From the NCBI GenBank assembly GCA_030062745.1, contig CP099848.1, forward strand, positions 17,409,081-17,473,080: a stretch of 64,000 nucleotides of DNA. Direction: 5' to 3'. The notes beneath the pieces are model-generated. The model was not told where the DNA came from. It searched no databases and saw nothing but the letters and a program-made list of their open reading frames with translations. Below, in pieces: positions 23,610 through 36,000 of the stretch. Source of the DNA: Capitulum mitella. Its lineage: Eukaryota > Arthropoda > Thecostraca > Pollicipedomorpha > Pollicipedidae. How positions within the stretch are numbered: position 1 is the stretch's first letter; each line of letters begins with the position of its first letter. The position numbers and the translations under genes were made by a program.

Positions 23610-24639
23610 CGTGGAGAGAAGCAGTCGCTAATGGGTCATTGAACGGGAGGAAGTCTGCATTTGAGATCAAGGTGTGATATTCATACAACGAACTAAGCCT
23701 TACGACTGTTGAAAAAGGACAAGGTGCCAAGGCAATGAAGCGTCCTTCGCTGATTCCATTCTATCCGTTACACTGAAAGGCGCTCGTCTATCAGTCAGCG
23801 CCCACAAGGAGATGTAGGAAAGTAGTGAACATGAACTGGTCCTTAAGCGGATACAGCGCTTGCCACCAAAGAAAATTCAAACGATAGCGTATTGCGAAAC
23901 AAGTCCAGGACCAAGTGGTCCTGCCATTTGATCCTGCGTACGAAGTATACTGGCAGAAAGATCGGAGGTTAGTGGCAGTGAGATATAACCGATATGCCCA
24001 CCTCACGACCAAGACCTTTTTATCAAGTACAAAAAAGCCAAGAAAGGGTCGTCCTTCCTCTCTTAATGAAGCCCAGAGACAATGTTAACCACACAGTAAC
24101 TGGTCGACATCATGACGACCTTCGGGGAGACGGCGGTGATTAGACGTAACTCAACGGTGATGGATAAAGTACCCGGGAAGATAATGCTTTTAGACCAGAT
24201 GTTTTGTGATTTGATGTAATGCAAGACGACTGATTTCGGAGCGGCTGAATACACGCATATGGTGTTGGTATGTAAATATTAAGGGTTTTTTGTTCAACAA
24301 GACAGCACGCTGTAACGGTGTAGAAAAGGGCAGAGTAGAAGGTCTTTAGAAGAAGTCTATGAGTTACCAAAATGGCCAGATCTGTGCTATGATGCTATCG
24401 TATGAAGTCAGTATTTCTTACCACGCACAGATCCGGATATTCTGGTATTTTGTTTTCTCATGGTATTGGTGTTGGGTCTCCCATACACAGGAAGTCCTAC
24501 AGAAACCCAAAGAACTTCATAACTAGCGATATTTTCATACTTCTGGGTTCCAGACTCTGCATCAAGTCAGCGATTTGAGAAAAGGCACAAAGGAAACCGC
24601 AGTGAGCCACCCGAGACTTGAAAAGGCGTTTGACAGCAT
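23610..24639. other. Unassigned DNA before the pseudogene
   Basis: No frame over 85 codons is present and nothing is recognisable. Confidence 0.35.
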
Positions 24640-26050
24640 GCGGCGTCGAAATAGGCTTCGATGAGACTGAACCAAATAAAACACATAATAAGCCCTATTA
24701 AGCGATGATGACGGAAATGATCGAAGAATTGAACAGCCCGAGTTTGTCCTACTGCGCACAAATGCAAATTCTGACTTTGTCTCCTCTCCCCCTGCAACAA
24801 ACAGCGGACAGATTCGGCGCTATCCTACACACGGTCAAACGAGCCAGAAAAATGAGGGCGGAGCAGGGGATTCTGGTAACACTCACAAATGTTGTGTCAA
24901 AAAGGGGAGAAGAAGCCGTTCAAAAGTTCTTTCGAACGAGACGATATCAGTAGAGTGCTACCGGGCAATAACAAGCCGCATCAGAAACGCCTGGTTCTAC
25001 CTGGCCTTCGACAATTATTTCACGTTTACAAAACATGAAACCGCTGATCCCGTTTTCAACATTTGCCAGTCTCCGCCCACCAGGGTGTGTGCTGGCCGGG
25101 TCGCCGGGAACACACTCGGTCTGTATCTGCGTGCACCATCAGAATCCCAAACTGATGATGCAGGCCGTCGCCGCCAGTGAACCCACTTCGAAGTGTCTGA
25201 TGTCAAGAACAAACTGCGTGTTCACAAATGAAGCATGCATACTGAGATACTGTGAAACTTGCCCTGGAGCAGGAGCACTCCAGCCCTTTCTAACAAACTT
25301 GCCAAATCTTAGCGGCGGCCACCAAGTGGAATATAAGCAGTGGATCATCACAGGCCCCACCAGTGATGCTGCGTCAAACCACCAAGGAATTTATTGAGAA
25401 GATGAATTCGGGATTCACGAAGCCAACGAGGCATCATTTCGTTGCAAAACAGCAAAATGTCTAACTGAGATACTTGGAGGTGTGTTTGAAGGAGGAAGCG
25501 GTCATTATCTGTGAAGAATTTTCGGATAACTACCCATGTTTAGTTCCAGTTGCCATCACGGTTTTCACTGGGATATACCGGGAGCATAACAGTGCATCCT
25601 TGCAAACTTGAGGGCGAAAGACGGCGACGATCCGGCAAACAAAATTTTTCGTGTGGTGAACCATTGCACGCGGCACAAGACGGCGACTGTATCACACCTT
25701 ACAGAAGAAGGTAAATGGACTGTTAAAAAAAAAACAACGCGCTCCAGAAAATCGACTTTTTTACCAACCGTTCAGCTGCAAATACAAAGAATAAATACCA
25801 CTTTCGGGACATGTGTCTCCATTAATGGAATTTTCAGTTACACTGTGCGTAGCCTTTTTTGTGCCATACCATGGAAATGGTCTTTCTGACTAGATTGGTG
25901 GTAAAGCGAAACGACACACAGCGCGAGCCAGTCTTCGAAGGTCGGCGACCAGCCGAATTCTGACTCCAAAGGACATGTCTGACCTCTGCTCAGGCTCTAT
26001 AAAAGGCTGGCGAAAAATATTTTGCTTGATGATAATGAAGTGCCTGTATG
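24640..26050 (+). pseudogene. Decayed intronless copy of a multicopy animal protein family
   Basis: Conserved blocks appear in order but in shifting frames. They are QILTLSPLPL..VKRARKMRAEQGIL (from about 24766), FERDDISRVLPGNNK..QKRLVLPGLRQLF (about 24930), FASLRPPGCVLAGSPGTHSVC and VHHQNPKLM (25060-25160), ILRYCETCPGAGALQPFL (25240-25290), EYKQW (about 25331), RHHFVAKQQ (about 25430), EFSDNYP (about 25520), a weak SDG..QYKN-like remnant (about 25755-25790), and RILTPKDMSDLCSGSIKGW (about 25953-26010). I recognise these as landmarks of large uncharacterised proteins found in many copies in arthropods and cnidarians. They may derive from a transposase, but I cannot name the class. Several stops and at least three frameshifts break it, and there are no introns. 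It looks like a dead mobile-element or retro-copy. Confidence 0.75.
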
Positions 26051-26468
26051 TAACGGTATGTTGGAACTTTTAATGTACCTACAATAATTCCAAACTGTCT
26101 TTATTTTCCTTTCACCAGCCATCGTGTTGCAGATAAAACATAAATAAGTTGAGGTCCATATCGCATTTTCAGTTCTCCATATGATTTACATGGGATCTGA
26201 GGAAGTGGACGATACATCAGATCTGCTATATAGCACGTTTGCGGAGTCATCGCCATTAAAGGAAGCTGGGGATTCCACCTATTCAAGTCCATTAGAGAAA
26301 CAGGAGTGGAAACGTACGATACTTCATGCAACCCATCAGTCTAAGTGTTTCAGGTTTTTAAATAAACGTCGTGATAGAAATGTTCTGTGATTGTTGCGCA
26401 TAACAATGTAATCCATGAGGAAAACTTTTTTCTGACTATTCATTGCATATGGTGACTAGCATTGTTGT
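26051..26468. other. Unassigned DNA between pseudogene and TTAA element
   Basis: Nothing coding is recognised. The stretch could be the 3' untranslated remnant of the preceding pseudogene. Confidence 0.35.
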
Positions 26469-26472
26469 TTAA

Positions 26473-27693
26473 CTCTATTCCCGGCAGAGGGGGAGGGGCT
26501 GAATTCGCCCTCCCTTGGGATTTTTGCTTGCCAATTCTAGGGTTTTTGACGCAGCGTCACGAAACTTGGTCACTTTTCCTAGCTATTCTTTGTACGTACT
26601 GTGACAAAATTGCAAAATTTCATTTTGCTTCGGGGTGGGGCCAGGCAACGTTTTTGGGAGGCACGTCAAGTGATTTTTGGCCCTGTTCAGGGTAAAAGGA
26701 AAATGACTGCCAAAAAAGCGTTTTTAAGATAGAACTTCAAACTTTATGTTGATATTTAGCTAAGTAGCTGGGCAACGTACAAACGCAAATTTGTTTATAT
26801 GAGGTCACTATACAAGGTCAAGACATGATCAAAAATCAAAATTTGGTTTTGTAGTAATAATTTCGGTGCTTTTTTCAAAGATCAAACCCGGAATAAACAT
26901 GACGACGTCGAAGGGTGTCCTCTATTTGTGTATCAACTTTCAGCTTGATATCAGGTCGGGTCACGGAGCTATGACCCAAAATGTCAGTGCGGATACTCTA
27001 TACCACAATAGCAGTAAAATGCAATTTTTGAAATAGGGTCAATTCAAATGATTGAGAACGTTTTCAGATAATCTTAAATGCACACGAGATCATTCCAAGT
27101 GACTCCAAGATCACTTAAGGCCAGCCAAGGTCATTTAAGGCCAAAGGTCACAAGTTTATCTGGAGAGCATGTGACTATGGCAAGTTCCCCCTTTATCATG
27201 TCCCTGGAACCGCCTATGCTAACATTATACAAACATTGTAATGCGATTTGTACCTCTTAAGGTATCATGACCAGCAGAAATCAAAAAAGCTCTTTTACCT
27301 TTTTTATTCGTTCAGTTGCGGAAAAACTAATCCTCCTATTTTTGAAACCCTGTAAACACCTATGAATTATCTCAAAACCTCAAATATGTGTACCAATAAT
27401 AAAGGTTCCATCAAAATGTCTCGATTAACGCTAATTTCATCGAAATAGGTGTATAAATAACGGAGTTATAAGAAGTCCAAAAACACCCCCCCATTTTCGT
27501 ATTTTTGCCCCCTGTATCCAACCCTTTTAAAATTTTGAAGACTTCGTTTTTTTTAAGTGTAGTTCACGTCATGGGAAATCGATCGCCGTTTGTTGCGATG
27601 AAATCGAACGAGTAGTTCTCGAAATTTCAAGGGGGCCGAATCCGCCCCCCCCGTCGGGAATCGGCCATACCGTCTAGCCCTCCGGGAATAGGG
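26473..27693 (+). mobile_element. TTAA-flanked non-autonomous element, family A, copy 1
   Basis: TTAA lies at 26469-26472 and 27694-27697. The ends are CTCTATTCCCGG at the left and CCGGGAATAGGG at the right, an inverted repeat that matches copy 2 (40152-41382). Inside each end is a G-run/C-run hairpin around GAATYCGCC (right end about 27630-27655). An internal hAT-like segment (about 26632-27217) starts near GGGGTGGGGCCAGG and ends CCTGGAACCGCCTATG. The element contains AGGTCA half-sites and runs of TCATTTAAGG. It has no coding capacity. Confidence 0.8.
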
Positions 27694-27769
27694 TTAAAAG
27701 AGTACTTGCTGCTGTTCTGCTACCGCAGTCCTTATCAACTGGTTGTCTCTCCCCTTTCCGCGCGGTCAC

Positions 27770-28315
27770 AGACACCTGACGCGACCTGGAGGGGCGACTG
27801 CGGAAGAGGCGGCCGGCCGCGGCGCTCGGGAGGCACAATTAGGAGCGCGTTGGCAGAGCTGGTATGGAAAGGCTCACCATGTTTCACGTTGAATCTGGTA
27901 ATGAAATATGTGCAGAATCCAAATGTGATGTTTATCTTAAATTGCTTATGATCGTGTTTTTCGCAAATCGAAACTGAAAATTTCATTTGTTATTGCATAT
28001 ATGAAAAGTATTTGTATTTTTAGGAAATTTAGTGCAGTTAGCTTTAAATTTAGTGAAATTTATAGCTGAGCTTATGTTTGTCCGACTGTATTTAAATCGT
28101 GCGCCTGTGATGAATAGCTGATGAGATACAACCGTTTCAAATTTACCTTTTTCTAAAACTTGAAAAGATGAGAAATTGTCCATAGCTTGCAAACCGTGAT
28201 TCCAATCAATCTAATTTGCTCAGAATATTGTTCAGAGCTACAGAAAGCCTCACAGACAAAGTTTCAGCGAAATCCCTGATGGTACGGTGTTATCGGTTGG
28301 CTGAGTTGGCTTGCA
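27770..28315 (-). repeat. Dispersed repeat E, copy 2
   Basis: Reverse-oriented partner of 23080-23600. It begins about 75 bp after the TTAA element and is followed directly by another reversed fragment. The pair could pair as a 4-kb-spaced inverted repeat in single strands or RNA. Confidence 0.65.
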
Positions 28316-28329
28316 CTTATCAATCTGTC

Positions 28330-28720
28330 TGTATAATGTTGTCATAGGCGGTGCCAGAGGCATGAAAAGGGATACTCTCATGGTCGCATTTTCTTCAGGG
28401 CAGCTAATGACCTATGACCTCCAACGATCTCAAATGATCTGCGTGACATAAAATGATCATTGCGTTATTTTATATTGATTGGGGTGCGCGTGTGGACGTT
28501 TTAAGTCATAGCTCAGTGACTTCACCTGATATCGACCTGAAATTTGAACTACAAGTAAGGGATTCGGTTTCTCGTTTCGAAAATTAGCTTAAAAAGTCAT
28601 ATATATTACCAATTTTTCACTCGACCTTGACCTGACCTTACAAAATGGCCTCATGTCAACTAAAACCTGTATATGTTTGTTAAGCTTTTTGTACACACTC
28701 ATATACGATTCCAGGCTCTG
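28330..28720 (-). mobile_element. Fragment of the hAT-like segment found inside family A elements
   Basis: Read on the complement, this follows the internal part of the family A elements: an AAGGTCAGGTCAAGGTCG stretch, AGTTCAAATTTCAGGTCGATATCAGG, a TGAGCTATGACTTAAAA block, and finally CCTCTGGCACCGCCTATGAC (28339-28358). The TTAA ends of family A are absent. This suggests the hAT-like unit inserted independently here or that the copy was truncated. Confidence 0.55.
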
Positions 28721-28726
28721 TCTTAA

Positions 28727-29943
28727 CACGTCCCCGACTGGGGGGGGGGCAGTTGACTGCCCCCATGAGGTTTTTCTGGGATTGCGAGAGAACCAACAAA
28801 CACAGAGTCACGAAACTTTGTGTACCTTTTGCTCCATCAATCTTACATCTCGTGTCAAAATTTTGACCTCAGATCAGGCCAGGTGCCTGATCTAGGTCAG
28901 GTCAAACAGACTTATGTCAAAAAAAAGTTCAGCGCTCTCTAGCTTTTTCGCAAAACAAGATATCTCAATAATACTTTCAGGGATTCGTGACCGTGATAGA
29001 TGCAACAAATCTGCTATCTCAGATTTTTCGGAACTTGCCGGGTCATTGGCCTAAGGTCAAGCCCATTTTTAGGACATATCGTCGTTTTTCGGAAATTGAC
29101 GGAATATTCAATAACATTTTTAGTGTGGAGTGAAGCAGACATCTAGTTACCGTCACTGGGCAAAGTGTCAATGACTTCCAGTCATTCACCTGAGGTCAGG
29201 TCACGAATAACTGTAGTGGGCCAAAATGTACCACCGTCAAAATCGACGATGAATTACTCAGAATGGGTAGAAAATGGCAGAACTAGTTTGCACAGACGTA
29301 AGCAATACCATGAATCTCAAAAAGTTTGAAAAAGTAGCACATTTTGGAAATAAACAGGCCTCTCGCGAATAAAGCTCCGCCAACTTTGTAGATTGCTAAC
29401 TAGTTCATTTTTCCAAAATTTAAGCATGGGAAACCATCACAAGGACCACAAACATCAATGAAACTTACATAGATCGTCTTTTTCCGCGAAAATAAAAGAA
29501 CGCCAAAATTAGTTCCCGTCAATTTGGTACCGCATACGGCAGCGGCGCACACTGACAGCTGGCGGGAGCATTACGGTGTCTTTAACTCAACATTTCGGCG
29601 TATATATTGAACAAATCTGGGGAAATTAGACGTGCATCGGCATCCGCGGACCTTTACTTGTGCGCTGGTGCGTTTACCTATGCGTTGTTAGTCACAGCCC
29701 TTGAGATTCAGGCTATTTCTCGGTCTCATGCAGTCGGCTATGAGAAAACATATTTAGGGCGTAAATTGGCTTACATATTATCTAAAACTAAAATGAGACC
29801 ACTTTCGAGCTGTACTCGTCACAGGCTTTCCAACGGTATGCTTATTTTTATCGTGCGACCAACCGTTCGTGAGTTAGAGGGGGGGCAGTCAACTGCCCCC
29901 CCCAGTCGCCGATTTTCGAGACGGACTGACGGTCGTGCGCGGG
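28727..29943 (-). mobile_element. TTAA-flanked non-autonomous element, family B, copy 2
   Basis: TTAA lies at 28723-28726 and 29944-29947. It is the reverse-oriented relative of 416-1953 and represents the empty site for the hAT insertion in that copy. The terminus at the right, on the complement, reads CCCGCGCACGACCGT. A near-perfect hairpin GGGGGGGCAGTCAACTGCCCCCCC (29880-29903) lies inside the right end and GGGGCAGTTGACTGCCCC (28748-28765) inside the left end. TGACCT/AGGTCA half-sites occur at 28873-28908 and 29188-29203. Confidence 0.8.
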
Positions 29944-30149
29944 TTAAAAACCCATTTGCGGTATAATTTTTTCTTCTACGTTCTGCAGCGCCAAAAAAGT
30001 TCATAGGTGCCTGTCAAAAATTTGGTCAGGCTCAGACCATCGGCAAAAAAAAATTTTTTTTAGAAAATTCCGCTGGATGAGCCGAAGGAATACATAGGAA
30101 AAACCACCAAGTGCCTTAAAGCCGCTACAAAGTCCTGGAAATAGGGAGC

Positions 30150-30202
30150 ATACAAAACTGGGGGGGGGGGCTTCTGAAGCTTTTCCCCTTATAGGAATAA
30201 GG
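30150..30202. mobile_element. Solo right end of a TTAA-type element
   Basis: A G-run, CTTCTGAAGCTTTTCCCC and CTTATAGGAATAAGG precede TTAA at 30203-30206. On the complement the end reads CCTTATTCCTATAAGGGG, a variant of the family A terminus. No matching left end was found. Confidence 0.45.
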
Positions 30203-30347
30203 TTAATTACGTAACTTTTCCTAACAATAATCTGGGAGTCCTCAGGTCCTCCCAAAACGATCAACACATACGTTTTTTTTCTCCACGTTGAGCTGCTCCC
30301 GACTGTCCCACGGCAACGGTAAATCCTAGTTCCAACCCCCCCCACCG

Positions 30348-30476
30348 GGCGTAGCAACGGGGAGAGGCGGAAGAGGGGCATTACCCCCATTTTTTAAATT
30401 TAACATCGGCCCTATGGGTAAAAAATATTTGCCCCCTCATCCACGTTCTCTGGATGTTCCTACGCCTGTGTCCCCC
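30348..30476. mobile_element. hAT-like MITE, diverged copy
   Basis: This starts with CGGGCGTAGCAACGGGGAG and ends TTCTCTGGATGTTCCTACGCCTG, matching the ends of 20743-20880. The interior has AAAAATATTTGCCCCC in common. No target duplication is clear. Confidence 0.5.
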
Positions 30477-30479
30477 TCC

Positions 30480-32430
30480 TCCACCCCTGTATGTGGCCTC
30501 CGTTCAGATCACTTCGGCAAAAAGGGAGGGGGCTCATGTGTCCGGTTTTGGTTCTGCGACATTGTCAGCACTGGGCAGCGATCCAAATAACGGTTCAAGG
30601 CCTCCTGACGTCTGTGTTGCAGCCTTATGCAGCTTACCGAAAGATCACGCTGCACCGGCCGATTATGCCTCGGCATTGTTACGTAAGGCCGACAGAACGT
30701 TTGCGGAGCCTTTACAAGGCGAGGCAGGCTATACTTTCCGACCTGATTAGAAAAAAATGTCATGCTGTCGAACGCAGGATATGACTGGCAGCCCACTGAC
30801 CGAAACTTCTTGGTCAGAATGTCTTGATGTATCGAAGGTACCGTGATAAAAACGTGTCAAAACTTCCTTTACGTGACGAAAGGACACGTCTTTATCGACA
30901 AGACAAAGACGCGATCAAGCACAGGAAATGTCTGTTATGACCCTGAATTTCCCACCGCGATGAAGATCTTACGAATTCCTCCTGGCATGGTGCGCGCAGT
31001 TTAAAAAGGTATGCCGTTAGCAGCCTATTTCCATCTCAGCTCCCCAAACCTTGGACGGGATAGGCTACCACATATGGGAAGGAATGTTCTTTTGCAAGAC
31101 GTAAGCCGACCATCGGCGCAAATGCTTGCTGGAGCCGGTCTGCATCAAGCCACAGAGCTGCGGTTGAGTAGTTACATTATATCCCTAGGTGGAATGACCG
31201 GTCTGTTGCAAAAATATCGACGACCATTCTGGAATTGAAAAACGCGGGGCAGGGTTTTGCTGGTCACAGTCGTGTGACCGCGCTTATCAACACTTTCCAG
31301 GGTGTATGGTTAAAGCGCGTGTTTGGGGATTCTTTAATCAATGCGCTCTCGATATCGCGCCGTGGAGATTGAATGACGATTGCTTGATGCGTCACAGGCG
31401 ATAAATTGTGAATCGTTTCCAGGTGCATCCGCTTCACGAAGCGCCATGGCACTAAGATACCAAAACATTGATAAACCTGGTTAACATCAAACCAATCGGA
31501 CTCGATATTTAAAGGAGCGTTCCAATTCTACTCGCACATATTGCATGATTTTTTATTTCATTAATAACTGCACGTTTTGGGCACAGATTGCACTGACAGA
31601 GGTCTTTTCTTTCGGTTGCTTTGTGTGCGCAGTGACGTGAAAGCCGAAGCGACGAGGTTTAAACAACGAGCAGACTTTTCCGGCGACCTCGACTGAGTGA
31701 TATGTTCCCGCCAGGGCTACGACCCCGCAACAGATACTGAGGAAAACCCGTGACGGGGCGCTCGTGACAAAGTCGCTAATCATCTGGCCCAGAAGATGGC
31801 AGAGGACCCGTGATTTGTCGGTATGGCTTCTGCTCGCACATACGATGCAGGTGGCGCCGGTGCTTACTTGTCCAGAGAGCGCACCGGCCTGCAACAGGTG
31901 AACGTAGCACGCTTCAGTGGAAGTACAGTCCGTTGCGGAGAGCGTGCCGCTTCCACTGGATTACCAGAGATAACACCAGAAGGATCATTGCGATTTCGTA
32001 ATTCCTCGGCCGACCTAAGCCGGGATTCGCGCGATGTACTGTGCTTTCCCAATCCTGACCTTTTGAATCGCTGGATTTCCACCGACCAGCCTTGCGAGAT
32101 TGCGGCATCCGTGGCTTCCGCTTTGTACCGTTTCGAAAAAAAGAACATGCAAAGCCGTTACGGCTAGCAACCTAGACCCCCTGCACTTCAGAATTACTGA
32201 TTCATGGGTACAGCTACCGATGAAATCAAAGAAATATGGAAGACATGCAGACAAGACATGATCAAAGACACAAGAAATTTAGAGTTTCGCGCTGTCACGG
32301 GGTCTCAAGATCCTTCTCATGGAGTCTACCTGCCGTGGCCACTATGGCGACCGGCCCAGCCATGTGGAGACGTTTTGTTTCCCTTCAGCTGATGCACAGC
32401 ACTACAGCAACAGGTCGCAAAAAGGCCGCC
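30480..32430. other. Unassigned DNA
   Basis: Frames of up to 114 codons overlap on both strands (31823-32167). None is recognisable. Confidence 0.35.
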
Positions 32431-32439
32431 CCGTTTTTA

Positions 32440-33000
32440 CAGCAGTCGGTGCTCACCCCGCCGGCAAAGAGAGCCGCCTGACGCCTTTTTCTCGCCCCGA
32501 CGCAGCTCTGATAACCTCGCGCTTGACCCAGCCGCCGCGTGACCCCCTTCGGTCGCCGCGGGCCGCCGCTCGGTCAACGGCCGGACGGCGGCGTTCCCGC
32601 CGATCCGGGCCGAGACGGTCACGCTCTCACGGCCGGCGTGACGTCACCGTTTCGGTTTCAAGAGCGTCGGCCGGGGGCAGCGGCCGCGGAGGAGGCCGCC
32701 GGGCGCCGGATGGCCGCGCCGCCGGTTTCTCGACAGCCGGCGTTTGCGGCTAACCCAGATGGGCGGCGCGGCGGCGCGGCGATGGCGGACGGAAACAGCA
32801 TCGGGCCCGGGAGGGTACCGGGCCCGGACCGGTACTTGGGGCCGGCACCTCAGTTCGGTCCTCGGGTCGGTACCTCACGTTGGGACATCCAGATGGAATT
32901 GCGGGTCGACACCTCGGGTCGATACCTCGAGTAGGCACCGTGTCCGGGTCGGTACCACGGGTGAGTGTCAGGTTCTGGTCGGTGGCGGGTAGGCCCGAGA
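32440..33000. repeat. CpG-rich island ending in a degenerate GGGTCGGTACC repeat
   Basis: The first part is CpG-rich and open in several frames (up to 144 codons at 32319-32753) without recognisable product. From about 32811 to 32990 a loose tandem repeat of GGGTCGGTACCTC-like units follows, with unit spacing of roughly 20-25 bases. Confidence 0.5.
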
Positions 33001-36000
33001 TGCCCGTGACGTTTTTTGGCAACTGATCGTGTCGGGACTGGTTGTGATTGAAAAATCTCCTGTGTGAGCTGGCCAAGATATAACTGGGTTTTCTAGTTGC
33101 TACGCCTTACGATGATGACATGCATCGTAGAACCAGTGCGCTTTGCGCGTTTATACCTTAAATTCTGTTTAACTGGTGGCTTAGATTTTCTTTTCTTGTG
33201 TATTTGCACCATTAGATGACCAAACGGAAAGATGGATTCTTCATATTCTAAAACGTATTGTCATCAGTTGCTGTCGATAGTTAGCCGTCGTTTCGCGTGA
33301 TATGCATACCTTGTCGCCATGTTCGTGCTCAGATACATTGTCAGTTTCAAAATGTATTGAAACGATGTTCGTAGGTGATTTCGGTTGTGTCGCTGCAAAA
33401 CTGAAAATTGTTTTTCAATATCTTCGGCAGTGATCTAGAAAATACAGATCGTTTTAGGTCTGATGTAAAAGAATGTGATGTGCAAAAATCCACATTCTGT
33501 TGAGTTGGAAAACCATAAATGGAGATCACACGAAGTCCCATCATTTTCTCTTGTGCCGCCTCTGGAAATGACTTCTTTAGGACTTTTTCCAAGGTCAGAT
33601 TGTAGGTCATAAGATTTTGTTCGTCCAAAGCAACATTTTATTTGGGTCAAATGCCACAAACGGGGCATCAAACGAAACCTCGTCATTGTTCCTTGCGCTG
33701 TCGTTTGCCTTGCACCGTCCACTGACCTTGATTTTTATCTTGAAGAATGACGCAAGATTTCATGCTCCCGAGACTGGCACGAGGTACGATCACTGACTTC
33801 TGCTTGATGCCCCAATAGGGCCATTTGGTCCCAGTACAATGAAGCCATGGGCCCACCCCATTATTTTACCTTGATTGACCCTAATCCTCGTCGGGCCGGC
33901 CCCTGGATCTACCTTTATCAGTGGGAGGGGAAGAAAAGGGCAGTATGTGGACCCTTCAGGACCTCTATAGCCATAAGCGTCATAGGAAAAGCAAAACGGA
34001 AAACATTTTTGAATAGGCTTTGGTGAAGTTAGAGGAACACGTGCGGAGTGTTTGCAAGCGGAACAATACGTTCACCACGGGCCATCTCAGGTCAGACTGC
34101 TCGTAGAGCTTTGACAGAAAAACTTTGATAACTGTGCCTTGTTTGTGGTTCCAAAAAAGGCTAGTACTAAGAAGGCCAGATCTGGCTGAACGCTGCCTTA
34201 AAAAAAGGCAACTGAGGTCGAAGGTGGTCGTTTCAGATGAAACTGAAAATGAAGGAAAATGGCGCCGTTCTGAATGAGCAGGAGTCCCGTTTCTTACAAC
34301 AAATATTTTTTCTTGCAGAACATCCTGTAAATTGTCTGGAATGCAGTTCAAGTCAATATCTGTCGCATCAAAGTTACGTAAGGTCAGCTTACGTGGCGGT
34401 TTTGACGCTTACAAGTCGTGCGTGCGTGTAGTGTCAGTCGTACCATCTGCTGTACTACCATTATTCGAACACGAAACGGCATAAATTTAATGAGATCCAT
34501 TCATATCATGTCCTTCCTACGTCACCACACTCATGATGCGAAGCACTGCGTACGTAAGTCTCTCTTGGCCAGCAGGCAGCGGGTGCGGTCGCGACGCAAA
34601 GCCTCGATATTTGTACGTTATTCTCGTGATGAAAGTTTCTTGTTATCCTGCGTCCACAAATAAATGAACTTATGCAATACGCATCGTATAGAAAGAGAGA
34701 GTGGTTTGAGTTCTTATCATTTATAATCTTGCCAGGTGTGTTCGGTTTGAAAACAAGCAAAATGCTTCTAAAGGTAAAAATGTCGTGCTGGACTGAATGC
34801 AGTTATTTCACGGCTAGTAATCTCTTCAGATATAAATGTTTTGAAAGTCTGTTTTGCGACTGATAACTGTTTCAGGATGGCAAATTACTCAATGTTGCCC
34901 TACGCCTGGTCTGAAAATTCGATGCAAAACGTGACTTGACCCCTGGGTCACAGAACACTGGAATCATCACAGCGTATATTGAAACCCCAAAACCATTCAA
35001 CCAGAACGATAATATCAACAACGGACGCAAAAAGGTGGAAACTTTATCTAACGTAAGATCAATGAGCTTGAAATTTCCCAGAAATTGATGTGGCAGAACG
35101 TAGGCGTCCGTCATTTTATGTTGATGCGGCAAGTTTCGTACCAGTCTTTAGATCTCGCAAATGTTGTGGCACAACCCTTCTGGAACATGATGCTGTCCAG
35201 GGTTACTGGTCTGGGGCGACTCTTCATTCAAAAATTTACGCATAATCTAAGGAAGCATGAAAAGGTATTCCAAGCTTCATGTCTCTGTGCTTCCACGTTT
35301 TTGGGCTATCTTCAGATAACCTTAAGGTGGCTTTCGTGAACGTCCCGGCCCGGCGAGCGTTGAAGAATGGCAAAGCGGCCAAACCTTCGAAAGCTGACGT
35401 AGGAAGCAGTGGCATACCTTTGTTTGGTGTCCAATGTTCGGCGCTTGGTTGCAATAAATTTACTAGTTTGCCCATTTCGTTTTTTAACGTTGAGACCGAC
35501 TTATTTGTTTCTGTATGAAAACGGACTAAATTAATGAAAAGGGTCTTGAGATTCGAAGGCGACATTTCCGAAAACCCTCATGAACTTTTCTTGACGAATT
35601 TGGGATTCGGCGCGGAATTGGAATACGTAAACGTTTACAATACTTATATATAATAAATGCGTAAATATTTTAATGTGTATTTATGTTTATGATGTGTTTT
35701 TAATTGCATATTATATATTATGTACATATATAATTATTGTATATATTTGTAATATGTAAGCGTAATACGTAGATATGATAAATACGCAAGTACACAAACA
35801 TTTTCGTTTGTGTACTTTGTTTTTTACGTTCAGATTGCAATCGGCACAAAATTGCGCCCATCTGAGGGATTGATACTTTCGAAAACGTAACGTGCGGTAC
35901 AGATATATGGTGTCATGGCTCGGTGGAGTAAGTGAGCTGGAAACTCATCATATAGTCGCTGATCTCATCGTCTTTGAGTTTGATCACGGTGGCCAGTGTT

